This document shows, in pieces, positions 37,947-48,273 of a stretch of 64,000 nt of DNA. The DNA is from Planctomycetota bacterium (GTDB lineage Bacteria > Planctomycetota > Phycisphaerae > Phycisphaerales > UBA1924). The DNA is taken from assembly GCA_030950285.1 (NCBI GenBank), contig JAUZRR010000033.1, forward strand, positions 1 to 64,000, written 5' to 3'. Each line of letters begins with the position of its first letter. Positions within the stretch are counted from its first letter, which is position 1. Made by a program: the position numbers and the translations under genes. The notes below the pieces were generated by a model. The model was not told the origin of the DNA and did not search any database. It saw nothing but the letters and a program-made list of their open reading frames with translations.

Positions 37947-39722
37947 TCAGTCGAAGAGCATGACCTGCGGCATCACCGCCTGGACGGGCTCGTCGCGGAA
38001 GTTGAGCAGCGCCCGCCCGGCGTTGGAGACCTGCCGCCAGGCGCGATCGCCGAGCAGCTCGCGCACCGCCGACGCGATCGCGAGTTCCGACCGCACGGGC
38101 GAGTGCATAAACCCGCCGAGCATCTCGCCGATGATCTCGTCAAAGCCCTTGGGGCCGGGGTAGTTCATCACGTCGTACCGGGTCATGTCGAGCGAGGCGG
38201 CGAGATCGGTGACGGCGTCGTCGAGTGAGCCGAGCTCGTCGATCATGCCCAAGCCGATCGCTCGATCGCCCGTGAACAGTCGGCCCTCGGCGGTGCTGGA
38301 AATGTCGATCCCGGGGCGTCCGGCTTTGACACGGGACACGAAGAGGTCGTAGGTCTCGGTCATCTTTGCCCGGACGAACGCGCGATCGCTTTCGTTCCAC
38401 GGCGTAACGGTCGAGAACAGCCCCGAACGCGGCCCGCGCGAGCGCGACACGATGTTCACGTGCAGCTTCTCGTAGAGCTCGCCCATCGAGAACTTGCCCC
38501 CCACCACGCCGATCGACCCGACGATGCTCGAAGGGTTGGCGTAGATCTTCTCGCCGCCGACCGCGGTGTAGTACCCGCCGGACGCGGCCATCGACCCGAT
38601 GCTGACCCAGACGGGTTTCTCAGCCGCGACCCGCTGCATGCCTTGCCACATGACTTCGCTGGCGATCGCCGACCCGCCGGGTGAATCGATGCGGACGACG
38701 ACACCCTTGATGAGGTCCTCGGCGAGGATGTCCTCGAGCGCACGGCGGATGGTGCGGCTGCCGACCGACTCGCCGCCGAGCAGGCCGCCCGAGGTCGAAT
38801 CGCCGTCGATGATCGTACCAACGATGTGCAACACCGCGATCGTTTCGCCCTTGGGCGAGTGGTCGGGCGGCGTGGTGAGCATGCGGAGCATGGCGAACGG
38901 GTTGGCCGGATCGAGCGCCGTCGAGGTGCTGGGCTCGACATCCGACCACGCGATCTCGTCACCGTAGACCTCTTCAAGGTGTTCGGTGAGCATCGGGAGA
39001 TCGACCACCGCGTCGATGAGGCCGGACTCGATCGCGTCCTCGCCGCCGGAGAGCCACCCGGCTTCCATCGCGGCGTCGAGCTGGGCGTCGCTGAGCGAGA
39101 GATTGTCTTTGAGCGTCGAGCGCATGCCGTCGTAGATGCTGTCGAGCAGTTGATTGATGTTCTGGTCCCAGGGCTCGCTCGGCCCGCTGTTCATGTACAT
39201 CTCGTTGGCGCCCTTGTAGTCGCCGATCTGCACAAAGTCTGCCTTGATGCCGATCCAGTTGAGGGCGTCTTTGAGGAACATCTCCTGCATGTACAATCCG
39301 CTGAGCGACACCATCCCGCCGGCTTGCAGGATCGCTTCGTCGGCGTACGACCCGAGCATGAGTTCGCCGTTGCCGTAGTTTTCGGCAAAGACGTGGACCC
39401 GCTTCCCGGCGGCGCGAATCTCCGCGAGCGCTGCGCCGATCTCCTGAATCTGGCTCGTCGTGAGCGCAGCATCTTTGAGGCGGATGACCAGCGCGTCGGT
39501 CTGCGAATCCTCCGCGACCTCGTGCAGCGCCGCGACGACATCCGCGAGAGTGCCGAAAGAGCCGGAGGCTTCGAGCCACGCCATCGGGCTTGGTTGCTCG
39601 GCGAGGCTGCCTTCGATCTCCATCATCGCCACGTCGGTCTGGGCGTGTGCGGTGCCGCACGCCATCACCGCCGCGACAACTCCAACCGCCATCCCCGCGA
39701 GGGTCCGTGTTCTGCTCTGCAT
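37947..39722 (-). CDS. sppA: Signal peptide peptidase SppA (protease IV)
   Basis: KGVVVRIDSPGGSAIASEVMWQGM, VSIGSMAASGGYYTAVGGEKIYANPSSIVGSIGVV. Confidence 0.92.
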   Translation of the reverse strand: MQSRTRTLAGMAVGVVAAVMACGTAHAQTDVAMMEIEGSLAEQPSPMAWLEASGSFGTLADVVAALHEVAEDSQTDALVIRLKDAALTTSQIQEIGAALAEIRAAGKRVHVFAENYGNGELMLGSYADEAILQAGGMVSLSGLYMQEMFLKDALNWIGIKADFVQIGDYKGANEMYMNSGPSEPWDQNINQLLDSIYDGMRSTLKDNLSLSDAQLDAAMEAGWLSGGEDAIESGLIDAVVDLPMLTEHLEEVYGDEIAWSDVEPSTSTALDPANPFAMLRMLTTPPDHSPKGETIAVLHIVGTIIDGDSTSGGLLGGESVGSRTIRRALEDILAEDLIKGVVVRIDSPGGSAIASEVMWQGMQRVAAEKPVWVSIGSMAASGGYYTAVGGEKIYANPSSIVGSIGVVGGKFSMGELYEKLHVNIVSRSRGPRSGLFSTVTPWNESDRAFVRAKMTETYDLFVSRVKAGRPGIDISSTAEGRLFTGDRAIGLGMIDELGSLDDAVTDLAASLDMTRYDVMNYPGPKGFDEIIGEMLGGFMHSPVRSELAIASAVRELLGDRAWRQVSNAGRALLNFRDEPVQAVMPQVMLFD

Positions 39723-39741
39723 CGTGTGCTCCTTGGTCGCA

Positions 39742-40146
39742 TCAGCCGTAGCCGAGGCGTTCGAGGTCTTCCTCGTCGAGCCCGAAGTGATGTCCGATCT
39801 CGTGGAGGACCGTGATTCGTATTTCGTCGGCGAGCGCACGCTCGTCGAGCCAACCGCCCGCGGCGCGGACTGTGCCGCGCCGGAAGAGGTGTATCTGCTC
39901 GGGCAACTCGCCCGAGGCTTCGACGCTGCGTTCGAGCACCGAATGCCCGGAATACAGCCCGCACAGCGTACGCGCCTCGGTCGCCCACTGTTCGGGCGGC
40001 ACGTCGAGCGAGCGGAGCAGGCCCGGGGTGGGCTCATCCATGACGATCAGCGGCACCTCGTCAAGCAGCGCCACCACTCGCGCGGGGAGCTCGGCGAGCA
40101 CCGCTTCGAGAAGAGTGTCAAACCTCGCGCGCTCGGCATCGGTCAT
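39742..40146 (-). CDS. Zincin-like metallopeptidase
   Basis: ADEIRITVLHEIGHHFGLDEEDLERLGYG. Confidence 0.85.
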   Translation of the reverse strand: MTDAERARFDTLLEAVLAELPARVVALLDEVPLIVMDEPTPGLLRSLDVPPEQWATEARTLCGLYSGHSVLERSVEASGELPEQIHLFRRGTVRAAGGWLDERALADEIRITVLHEIGHHFGLDEEDLERLGYG

Positions 40147-41144
40147 GGGCCGACCCCGTCTGCGCCCGTGTCGATCACATCGCCGATTGCTAACGGGCGA
40201 TAGAGCACCGCCGGGAGCAGCCGAATCGTGTCCACCACCGTGCCGAGCACCCCGAGCGTCAGCAGCACCACGCCCAGGCCGACCAGCACCGCCGAGAGCA
40301 ACCCCAGGGGGGCCGCCCAATCCCCCATCAGCCCGACCGCCAGCCCGAGCGCGTCGCCCGTCGCGGCGATGAGCATCGCCGCGATCGTTGCGGCGATGGT
40401 CTGGCGATCCACACGCTTTGAGCGCAGCACGAGCGAACGCAACGCGAGCAACCTCAGGTTTGGTCGCAAGAGCCACGCCCCAAGCGCAAGTGTGAGCCAG
40501 AGGCAGAGACGCTCGACCCGCCACCGAGAGACCGCCGCCTCTTCAACCCACACCGCCAGAAGCGACGAGCCCCACCCCGGAGAGGCGTACAGCCCCACGT
40601 CGGCGTAGAGCTTGACCGAGATCGGGTAGAGGAGCGCGGCGAAGACCGAGGCCGCGATCCGCCGACGCGAGATCCCGCCGTGCGGCCGCACAATCGCCAA
40701 CGCCCCGAGACCCGACGCCCCCAGCGCACCTGCGCCGACCAGCACCAGCGTCACCCGCGCCCCTGCGTCGAGAAAGCCTCCGATGGTGATCCCGGTCCAG
40801 ACCACAAGCCCGATCGCGACTGCCAGCAACGACCCGAGCGACCAGAGCAGCACCCCCGCCGCCACGAGCTTCGGACGCTTGACCGGCTGCAACTCGATCG
40901 CCTGCGGGTCAACCGTCCGCAGCAGCGTCGCCCGAACCGGGAGCCCGCACTCGGGGCAGTTGCCTTTGATACTCAGCCCCTGAAGCTCGTACCGGCATGA
41001 GACGCATCGCAGCGGGCCGGTGAGTTCGTGCGCGATGGGCAGCTCAGAGCCCGAGCCCCAATCATCCCCCGCACCCACCGGCGCGGGGACAGTTCCTCCC
41101 GCGGGTGTGGCTGGGGGTTCGGCTTGGTCTCTGTGCTCCGACAC
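40143..41144 (-). CDS. Membrane protein with N-terminal zinc ribbon
   Basis: CVSCRYELQGLSIKGNCPECGLPV plus several TM segments; ATGA overlap with the next gene. Confidence 0.65.
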   Translation of the reverse strand: MSEHRDQAEPPATPAGGTVPAPVGAGDDWGSGSELPIAHELTGPLRCVSCRYELQGLSIKGNCPECGLPVRATLLRTVDPQAIELQPVKRPKLVAAGVLLWSLGSLLAVAIGLVVWTGITIGGFLDAGARVTLVLVGAGALGASGLGALAIVRPHGGISRRRIAASVFAALLYPISVKLYADVGLYASPGWGSSLLAVWVEEAAVSRWRVERLCLWLTLALGAWLLRPNLRLLALRSLVLRSKRVDRQTIAATIAAMLIAATGDALGLAVGLMGDWAAPLGLLSAVLVGLGVVLLTLGVLGTVVDTIRLLPAVLYRPLAIGDVIDTGADGVGP

Positions 41145-41268
41145 CGGGACAACTCTCCTCTGCCCGCGGGCTTCCCTGTTCGCTCAGACGATCATATCGT
41201 CCCCGGGCAACCCGCCATCGGTATACTCCGCGTCCCCACGCCATCGCCGAGCGTGCCCTCCACACACC

Positions 41269-42204
41269 ATGAAGATCAACCCGCAAATCGGACGCCTCAA
41301 AGAGTCTATCGCCAGCGTCTTTGTCGGCAACGATGCGGCGATCGACCGCGTCATCTGTTGCATTCTCGCCCGCGGACACATCCTCATCGAGGACGTCCCC
41401 GGTGTCGGCAAGACCATCCTCGCCGCCTCGATCGCCAAGAGCGTCCGCTGCTCCTTCAGCCGCGTACAACTCACCCCCGACATGCTCCCGGCTGACCTCC
41501 TGGGGGTCACCGTCTACAACCGCGACACCGGCGAGTTCGTCTTCCGCCGCGGGCCGATTTTCGCCAATATCGTCCTCGCCGACGAGATCAACCGCACCAC
41601 CCCCCGCACCCAGACCGCGCTGCTCGAAGCGATGAACGAATCCAGCGTCTCGATCGACGGCACGCCCCACCGGCTCGACCAGCCATTCATGGTCATCGCG
41701 ACGCAGAACCCCTACGACTTCGAGGGCACCTACCCCCTGCCCGAGAACCAGCTCGACCGGTTTCTCATGCGGCTCAGCCTCGGCTACCCCAAGCCCGAGG
41801 ACGAGCGGCAGATCCTCAACACCCGCCCGGCGACCACTGTGCTCGATCAAGTCGAGCCGGTCATCTGCGGCGCTGAACTCGTCGAACTGCAAGCCAAGAC
41901 CGACGAGGTAAAGATCGATTCGGCGATCCTCGACTACATCGTCGGGTTTGCCGCGACCACGCGCGACGACGACCGCCTACGGCTCGGGCTCTCGCCCCGT
42001 GGCTCTCTCGCGCTGGCGCAAGCCGCCCGCGCCACCGCGTTCTTTCACGCCCGCGAGTTCGTCATTCCCGAGGACGTGCTGGACAACATCCACGCGGTGT
42101 GCTCACACCGGATCGTCCCTCGCGCGACCCCCGAGGGCGCAGAGCTTGCCGCCGCCGAGCACATCCTGACGAGCATCGTGCAATCGCTCGAAAGCCCTGT
42201 CTGA
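41269..42204 (+). CDS. MoxR-family AAA+ ATPase
   Basis: GHILIEDVPGVGKT, LADEINRTTPRTQTALLEAMNE, ATQNPYDFEGTYPLPENQLDRFL. Confidence 0.93.
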   Translation: MKINPQIGRLKESIASVFVGNDAAIDRVICCILARGHILIEDVPGVGKTILAASIAKSVRCSFSRVQLTPDMLPADLLGVTVYNRDTGEFVFRRGPIFANIVLADEINRTTPRTQTALLEAMNESSVSIDGTPHRLDQPFMVIATQNPYDFEGTYPLPENQLDRFLMRLSLGYPKPEDERQILNTRPATTVLDQVEPVICGAELVELQAKTDEVKIDSAILDYIVGFAATTRDDDRLRLGLSPRGSLALAQAARATAFFHAREFVIPEDVLDNIHAVCSHRIVPRATPEGAELAAAEHILTSIVQSLESPV

Positions 42205-42246
42205 GCCCCACACTTCACCCGCACCCAAACCGAAAGACCAACACCT

Positions 42247-42456
42247 ATGGCCCGCCTTATCCGCAACGAACACACCGGCCCCTACCGCATCGAGCCCGAA
42301 GACTTTCCTGTCGGAAAGCCGATGTTTATCTGCGCGTGTGGACTCTCGAAAAACATGCCCCGTTGTGACGGCTCGCACAAAGCTTGCAAGTCTGAAGAAA
42401 GCGGCAAGGTGTACACCTACGAGGGTGACGATCGCAAGGAAGTCACGGGAATCTGA
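42247..42456 (+). CDS. CDGSH iron-sulfur domain protein
   Basis: FICACGLSKNMPRCDGSHKAC. Confidence 0.92.
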   Translation: MARLIRNEHTGPYRIEPEDFPVGKPMFICACGLSKNMPRCDGSHKACKSEESGKVYTYEGDDRKEVTGI

Positions 42457-42485
42457 ATCGCGTTGTGGCCGGGGTGCAGTTCGCT

Positions 42486-45400
42486 TCACGCCAACCGTGA
42501 TGCGAGCCACTCGACCGGATGCAGCGCACGCTCGCCCGTGCCGTCGGCGATCTGGTGCCGACAGGACGTGCCCGCGGCGAGAACAACCGATCCCTCGCCA
42601 CGTTCCCGCACCGCCCGCACCGCGGGCAGTAGCGTCATTTCTCCGATCCGCATCGACAGGTCGTAGCGTTTTGCCGCGTACCCGAATGCGCCGGCCATGC
42701 CGCAACAGCCCGAGTCGAGCACGCGCAGCCCATCGCCCGCGACCCTTTGCAAGACCCCCGTGTGCGCATCGTTGCCCCAGAGCGCTTTGGCGTGGCAGTG
42801 CCCGTGGTAGAGCATCTCGCGCTTTTTGTCTTGTTTTTCCAGGTCTTCACGCCACTCCGGCGTTTGCGGGTGCGCCTGCCACCCCGATTCCAGGAACGCC
42901 TCGACGCTTGTGGTCTTTGCTGCGATTGCGCGCACGTCGGCCGCGGGTGTCGATGAGCGCAGGTCCAACCAGTCGTCGCAGATCGCCGACTGGCACGAGG
43001 GCTCGGCGACCACGATCGCTTGCACCCGCTCGTCCCGCACCCATGGCATCAGCCGCTCGACCGTGTGCGGCATCGAGCGTGATGCCTCACCGAGCAACCC
43101 GAGCGAGATCATCGACCGCCCGCAACACCCGGCGTCGGCGAGCCCCACGCTGTACCCGAATGCTCGCAGCAGCCGCACCGCCGCCATCCCGATGCCCGGC
43201 TCGTTGTACATCGTAAAGCAGTCGCCGAAGAGGACAACCGCCGGCGCTCCCTCGGGCAAGTCCGTCGGCTGCCGCGCGACGTGGCGATCGACCCGGCGCG
43301 CGAGCGAACGCTCGAACGCGGGCAGGTTCCGTCTTGTGTCGATCCCCAGCAGCCGCAGCGCGAGGGCCTTGCCCATCGGCGAACGCGCCATCGCGTTGGC
43401 AACACCCGGCATGAGCGAACCGAGCCGATTCAGCGTGCGCACGTTGCCCATCAGACGTGCGCCCAGCGGCGCGCCGCCTCTTGCTGCATAGCTCTGCGCG
43501 GTGTACTCGGCCTTGAGCTTTGCAACGTCCACGTTGCTCGGGCACTCGGCTTTGCACGCCTTGCAACTGAGGCAGAGATCGAGCGTGTCGAGGGTGTCGG
43601 GGTCGTTCCAGTTGGGTGGCGCGAGCACTGGGCTGTGCCCAGTGGCACCCGGGTGTTGCCCTCGTCGTTTCGGCGAAATGTCCAGCTGCCCGGTAATCGC
43701 CAGCCGCAGCGCGTTGCCCCGGCCGCGGGTTGAGTGCCGCTCGTCGAGCGTGGCCTGATAAGACGGGCACATCGTCCCGCCGCGGCGCTTTCGGCAGACG
43801 CCCGCGCCGTTGCACATCTCGACCGCACCGCCGAACCCATGCGAGTCCGCGAACGCGAAATGCGTCCATATCTTTGGCACCCCGCGTTCCCTGTCCTCGG
43901 GGATGAGCCTTGTTTTCTCGCTGATTGACTCGATCCGCCGGGGCAAAGGCTCGCCCTCCAGCGGCGCAACGATGTTGCCGGGGTTCATCAATCCGTGCGG
44001 GTCAAAGAGCGACTTGACCTCGCGCATCGCGCCGATCAGTTCCGGGCCGTAGAACCGCTCGAGCAACGGCGACCGCAGTTTCCCGTCGCCGTGCTCGCCG
44101 GACATCACGCCGCCGAGCTCTTTGGCAAGATCCGCGACCTCGACCGCGATCGCGTGCATGACCTTGCGATCGCGCGGCGAGTGCGGATCAATCAACGGCC
44201 GCACATGCAGCACGCCTACTGACGCGTGGGCATAGAACGCCGCTTCGGTCCCGTGCCGCCGCACGATCTTGCGGAACCTTCGGACAAACTCGCCAAGCCG
44301 CTCGACCGGGACCGCGTTGTCCTCGACAAACGTGATCGGCTTGCGTTCGCCCGCGATGCCGTGCAACAACGGCTCGCCCGCTTTGCGCAGCGCCCACGCC
44401 CGCTGCATCGAGTGCGCGTCGGTGTGGACTGACATGCCGGAGGACCGAACAACACCCCGCAGCGCCTCGAACCGTTCGGCCAGCTCCGCACCATCCCGCT
44501 CGGCGAAGTACTCGACATACAGCACCGCCCGCACCTCGCCCCTCGGCAAGCCGGGCAGGAGCGCGACGTCGCGGCGATACTCACGGTTGGCCCGCGCCAG
44601 CCCGATCACCATGTCGTCGAGCAGCTCGACCGCGCTGGGCTGGGTTTCGAGGATCGCGGGCACCGCGTCGATCGCGGCATCGACACTCTCGAACGCGACC
44701 ACCGCCAGGCCCCGCGCCGTCGGAAGGCGGTGCAGCTTCAACTCGGCACCGAGCGTGAAGGCCAGCGTGCCTTCGCTGCCGCAGAGGAGCGGCGTGAGGT
44801 CGAGCCCCTCTGCCGGGACGCCCGCGTCGAGCTGAGCGAGGATCATGTCCAGGGCATAGCCGGCGTTACGGCGGAGGGTCCTGGGAAATCGCTCGCGGAT
44901 GAGGCGTTCGTGGCGGCGGACGATGTCGGCAACGGCGAGGCTGAGGTGTCGCGGGCTGGAAAGCCCGCCCCCCTGTGCGCGCAGCGAGTTGGAAAGCCCG
45001 CCCTCCCCATGCGCAGCAGATGAGCGGGCCGAGACATCGCCGAAGCGCACCCGCGAGCCATCCGCGAGACACACCTCGATCCCGTGAAGGTTCTCGCTTG
45101 TCCTGCCGTAGCGGATCGACCGCGCCCCGGCCGCGTTGTTGCCGATGCACCCGCCGATGCAGGCGTGCCGACTCGTCGCGGGGTCGGGCGCAAAGAACCA
45201 GCCGGTCGGCGCGAGTTCGGCGTTGAGGTCGTCGATGGTGACGCCCGGCTCGACGACACACCGGCCTCGCTCGGCGTCGATACTCCGCACCGCGCAGCAA
45301 TGCCGCGACGTGTCGATCACCACCGCCCGGTTGGTGCACTGCCCCGCGAGGCTCGTCCCCCCGCCGCGGGGCAGGATCGGCACCCCCCGCTCGGCGCACA

Positions 45401-45680
45401 CCGCGACCGCGCTCGCTGCGTCGTCGATCGTCTCGGGGATCACCACGCCCAGCGGCTCGACCTGATACATCGAGGCATCCGTCGCGTAGAGCATCCGATC
45501 ATGCCGGCCGAAACGGATATCACCCCGCACCCGGCTGCGCAGCGCGGCTTCCAACCCGGCAGGCGTGCCCACCGCATCGGGTGCGCCGCCCGCGCCGGTT
45601 CGCTGGTCGAGCACCGGAAGCGAGACTTTGTTGGCGTCTCGAGTCACCATCCCGCGTTCGTCTGTGTCCGGTCTGCTCAC
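42486..45680 (-). CDS. FAD-linked oxidase fused to a CCG/Fe-S domain (D-lactate/glycolate dehydrogenase-like)
   Basis: RGGGTSLAGQ, GGCIGNNAAGARSIRYG; CLSCKACKAECPSNVD; CCGMAGAFGY. Starts GTG 45680 or ATG 45650. Confidence 0.88.
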   Translation of the reverse strand: MSRPDTDERGMVTRDANKVSLPVLDQRTGAGGAPDAVGTPAGLEAALRSRVRGDIRFGRHDRMLYATDASMYQVEPLGVVIPETIDDAASAVAVCAERGVPILPRGGGTSLAGQCTNRAVVIDTSRHCCAVRSIDAERGRCVVEPGVTIDDLNAELAPTGWFFAPDPATSRHACIGGCIGNNAAGARSIRYGRTSENLHGIEVCLADGSRVRFGDVSARSSAAHGEGGLSNSLRAQGGGLSSPRHLSLAVADIVRRHERLIRERFPRTLRRNAGYALDMILAQLDAGVPAEGLDLTPLLCGSEGTLAFTLGAELKLHRLPTARGLAVVAFESVDAAIDAVPAILETQPSAVELLDDMVIGLARANREYRRDVALLPGLPRGEVRAVLYVEYFAERDGAELAERFEALRGVVRSSGMSVHTDAHSMQRAWALRKAGEPLLHGIAGERKPITFVEDNAVPVERLGEFVRRFRKIVRRHGTEAAFYAHASVGVLHVRPLIDPHSPRDRKVMHAIAVEVADLAKELGGVMSGEHGDGKLRSPLLERFYGPELIGAMREVKSLFDPHGLMNPGNIVAPLEGEPLPRRIESISEKTRLIPEDRERGVPKIWTHFAFADSHGFGGAVEMCNGAGVCRKRRGGTMCPSYQATLDERHSTRGRGNALRLAITGQLDISPKRRGQHPGATGHSPVLAPPNWNDPDTLDTLDLCLSCKACKAECPSNVDVAKLKAEYTAQSYAARGGAPLGARLMGNVRTLNRLGSLMPGVANAMARSPMGKALALRLLGIDTRRNLPAFERSLARRVDRHVARQPTDLPEGAPAVVLFGDCFTMYNEPGIGMAAVRLLRAFGYSVGLADAGCCGRSMISLGLLGEASRSMPHTVERLMPWVRDERVQAIVVAEPSCQSAICDDWLDLRSSTPAADVRAIAAKTTSVEAFLESGWQAHPQTPEWREDLEKQDKKREMLYHGHCHAKALWGNDAHTGVLQRVAGDGLRVLDSGCCGMAGAFGYAAKRYDLSMRIGEMTLLPAVRAVRERGEGSVVLAAGTSCRHQIADGTGERALHPVEWLASRLA
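44951..45005. repeat. Two copies of a GGGCTTTCCAGCCCGC-type repeat inside the FAD-oxidase CDS
   Basis: gcgggctggaaagcccgccc (44951-44970) and gagttggaaagcccgccc (44986-45003). Confidence 0.7.
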
Positions 45681-45936
45681 GTTCGGACTATAAAGCAATC
45701 GCGGGTACTTCGCCTCGCGTGCCACGGCCATCCTGGCTGTGCGATCGCCCCGGATGCCTGCCCGCACGGCTTACAGAGCCGTGGCACACAGCACACCCAT
45801 CCACCATCCCTCCACACACACCGCACGCCACCACGCCCCGCTCTGTCACGGCTGTGTCACAGCCCCTCTCCATCGCGGCACTTTTGGCAAGCCCGCCGGT
45901 CTATCTAACCGAGCTAACACCCAAGGAGTCCACCAC

Positions 45937-48096
45937 ATGCCCCGCACGCAGAACACCACCCCGAGCCGCCAGCCCCGCCACCTCACCACCACCACCGCTC
46001 TGGCCCTCGCGGCCGGGCTGTGCGCCAGCCTCGCGTCGCCAGTTGTCGCGGCTTCCCCCACCATCAACACAGCCGTCAACCCCGCTGCCGACCCGGGCGA
46101 CCTGCCCGTCAGCCGCATCACCCTCTACCGCTCCGGCGTGGGGTCGTTCGTGCGCGAGGGCGTCGTCGAGGGCAACGCCAACGTCCAACTCCGCTTCCGC
46201 ACCGACCAGATCAACGACATTCTCAAGTCGATGATCGTGCTCGACCTCGACGGCGGACGGGTCGAGGGCGCGACCTACGGCTCAAAGGAACCCCTCAGCC
46301 GCCGCCTTGCCAGCTTCGCGGTGGATATCTCCGACAACCCCAGCCGCGCCGAGCTGCTCGGCCGCCTTCGTGGCGCTCGCGTCTCGATCCGCACCTCCGA
46401 AGGCACGCACGAAGGCTCGGTCCTCGGCGTCGAACAGCAGAATGTCGTCTATCCAGAAGGGCAGGAGCAACGCCGCTCTACCGTCAGCCTGGTCACCGCC
46501 GAGGGCATCTGGTCGGCCGACGTTGACAACATCCTCAGCTTCCGCATCCTCGATGAAGAACTCGCAGCCGAACTGAACAAGGCGCTGGTCGCGCTGGCCG
46601 AGCACCGGGCCGACAACGTGAAGACGCTCGACCTCAACTTCCAGGGCACCGGCTCGCGCGACGTGATGGTCGGCTATGTCCACGAGACGCCCGTGTGGAA
46701 GACCAGCTACCGGCTGGTGATGCCCGAAGAGGCCGGCGATCGGCTCCTGCTGCAAGGCTGGGCGATCGTCGAGAACACGACCGACGAGGACTGGGAGGGC
46801 GTCAGGCTGTCGCTGGTCGCCGGGCAGCCGGTGAGCTTTACGATGGACCTGTACGAGCCGGTCTACATCACCCGGCCGAATGTCCCGGTCCCGACCGCAA
46901 CCGGGGCGAAGCCGCGGTCGTACAGCGGCGGCGGCAGCCCGTTCAACAACATGCAGAGGGAAGATCGTGAGGAGGGGTTTGCCGATAGCGGGCGTGCTGC
47001 TGCTCCTCGCTCTCGAGCAGAGGCACGTCCTCTCGTAGCCGCAGACTCGTGGGAAACCAGCGCGGGAGCCGCGGAAAAGGCTGTCGCATTCGGTGCAGCA
47101 ATGCGCAACTCCGTCGCCGCCGCGGCCTCCGGCGAATCCGTCGGTGAGGTCTTCCAGTTCACGCTCGATGCCCCCGTCACCGTCGGGCGTCAGCAGTCGG
47201 CGATGCTCCCCATCATCGCCGGCGATATCGAGGGACGCCGCGTCAGCATCTTCAACCAGAGCGACGGCCTGACCCACCCCATGCGCGGCGTCGAGATCAC
47301 CAACGATACCGGCCTCCAGCTCATGCCCGGCCCGATCGCGGTCTACGACGGCGAGGCCTACGCCGGCGACGCACAGATCAACCACGTCTCCCGCAGCGAC
47401 GAACGCCTGCTTGCCTACGCGGTTGATCTCGCGGTCGATGCCCGCGTCGAGCCCGCCAGCACCAGCACCGTGCAGAAGCTCAGCATCGTCCGAGGATTGC
47501 TCCGCCAGCAGATGATCGAAGAAACCCGCGCGACCTACTTCTTCGAGAGCAACGACCAGTTCCGCGACCGCACCATCATCGTCGAACACCCCAGGCTCAT
47601 CGGCTGGGACCTTGTCGACTCGCCCAAACCCGAAGAGATCGCCGGCGAGCTCTACCGCTTCGAGGTCGAACTCGACCCCGGCGCCAAGACCAAGCTCGGC
47701 ATCACCCAACGCCGCACCCGCTACGACCAGGTCGCGCTGCTCAGCTACGACACCAACACACTCCTGCGGTACTCCCGCGACGGGAAGGCGTCCAAGGCGG
47801 TCATCGACGCCTTCCGCGAGGCGCACCGGCTCCAGACCCGCGTCCGCGACGCCGAGCGCACGCTCGCCGAACTCGCGACCGAACGCAACGAGATCGGGAA
47901 GGACCAGAGCCGCATCCGCTCGAACATGGGCTCGATCGACCGCAACAGCGACCTCTACGCCCGCTACATGCAGAAGCTCGCCGAGCAGGAGACCCGGCTC
48001 GAACAGATCGTCGAGTTGATCCAGTCAACCACCGCCGAGCGCGATGCGCGAAGGCAGGAACTCCAGGAATATCTCAACAACCTCAACGTGGAGTGA
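45937..48096 (+). CDS. Secreted DUF4139-like protein with coiled-coil C-terminus
   Basis: ITLYRSGVGSFVREGVVEGNANVQLRF; VHETPVWKTSYRLVM; SIFNQSDGLTHPMRGVEITNDTGL. Confidence 0.75.
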   Translation: MPRTQNTTPSRQPRHLTTTTALALAAGLCASLASPVVAASPTINTAVNPAADPGDLPVSRITLYRSGVGSFVREGVVEGNANVQLRFRTDQINDILKSMIVLDLDGGRVEGATYGSKEPLSRRLASFAVDISDNPSRAELLGRLRGARVSIRTSEGTHEGSVLGVEQQNVVYPEGQEQRRSTVSLVTAEGIWSADVDNILSFRILDEELAAELNKALVALAEHRADNVKTLDLNFQGTGSRDVMVGYVHETPVWKTSYRLVMPEEAGDRLLLQGWAIVENTTDEDWEGVRLSLVAGQPVSFTMDLYEPVYITRPNVPVPTATGAKPRSYSGGGSPFNNMQREDREEGFADSGRAAAPRSRAEARPLVAADSWETSAGAAEKAVAFGAAMRNSVAAAASGESVGEVFQFTLDAPVTVGRQQSAMLPIIAGDIEGRRVSIFNQSDGLTHPMRGVEITNDTGLQLMPGPIAVYDGEAYAGDAQINHVSRSDERLLAYAVDLAVDARVEPASTSTVQKLSIVRGLLRQQMIEETRATYFFESNDQFRDRTIIVEHPRLIGWDLVDSPKPEEIAGELYRFEVELDPGAKTKLGITQRRTRYDQVALLSYDTNTLLRYSRDGKASKAVIDAFREAHRLQTRVRDAERTLAELATERNEIGKDQSRIRSNMGSIDRNSDLYARYMQKLAEQETRLEQIVELIQSTTAERDARRQELQEYLNNLNVE

Positions 48097-48122
48097 TACC
48101 GACCACCCAGCACTCGCGGTTT

Positions 48123-48224
48123 TCCCCTCGCTTGCGCGAGGGGCTCTATGGGGACAAGACATGCCCGTAGAGCCCCTCGCGCAAGCGAGGGGACGGGATA
48201 GAGCCCCTCGCGCAAGCGAGGGGA
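48123..48224. repeat. Three copies of the palindromic repeat (one direct, two inverted)
   Basis: 48123-48148, 48168-48193, 48198-48224. Confidence 0.88.
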
Positions 48225-48273
48225 CATCGGTTCGTCGATCAAGCCGGGCACGCGAGAAACACCCGCGTCCGTA

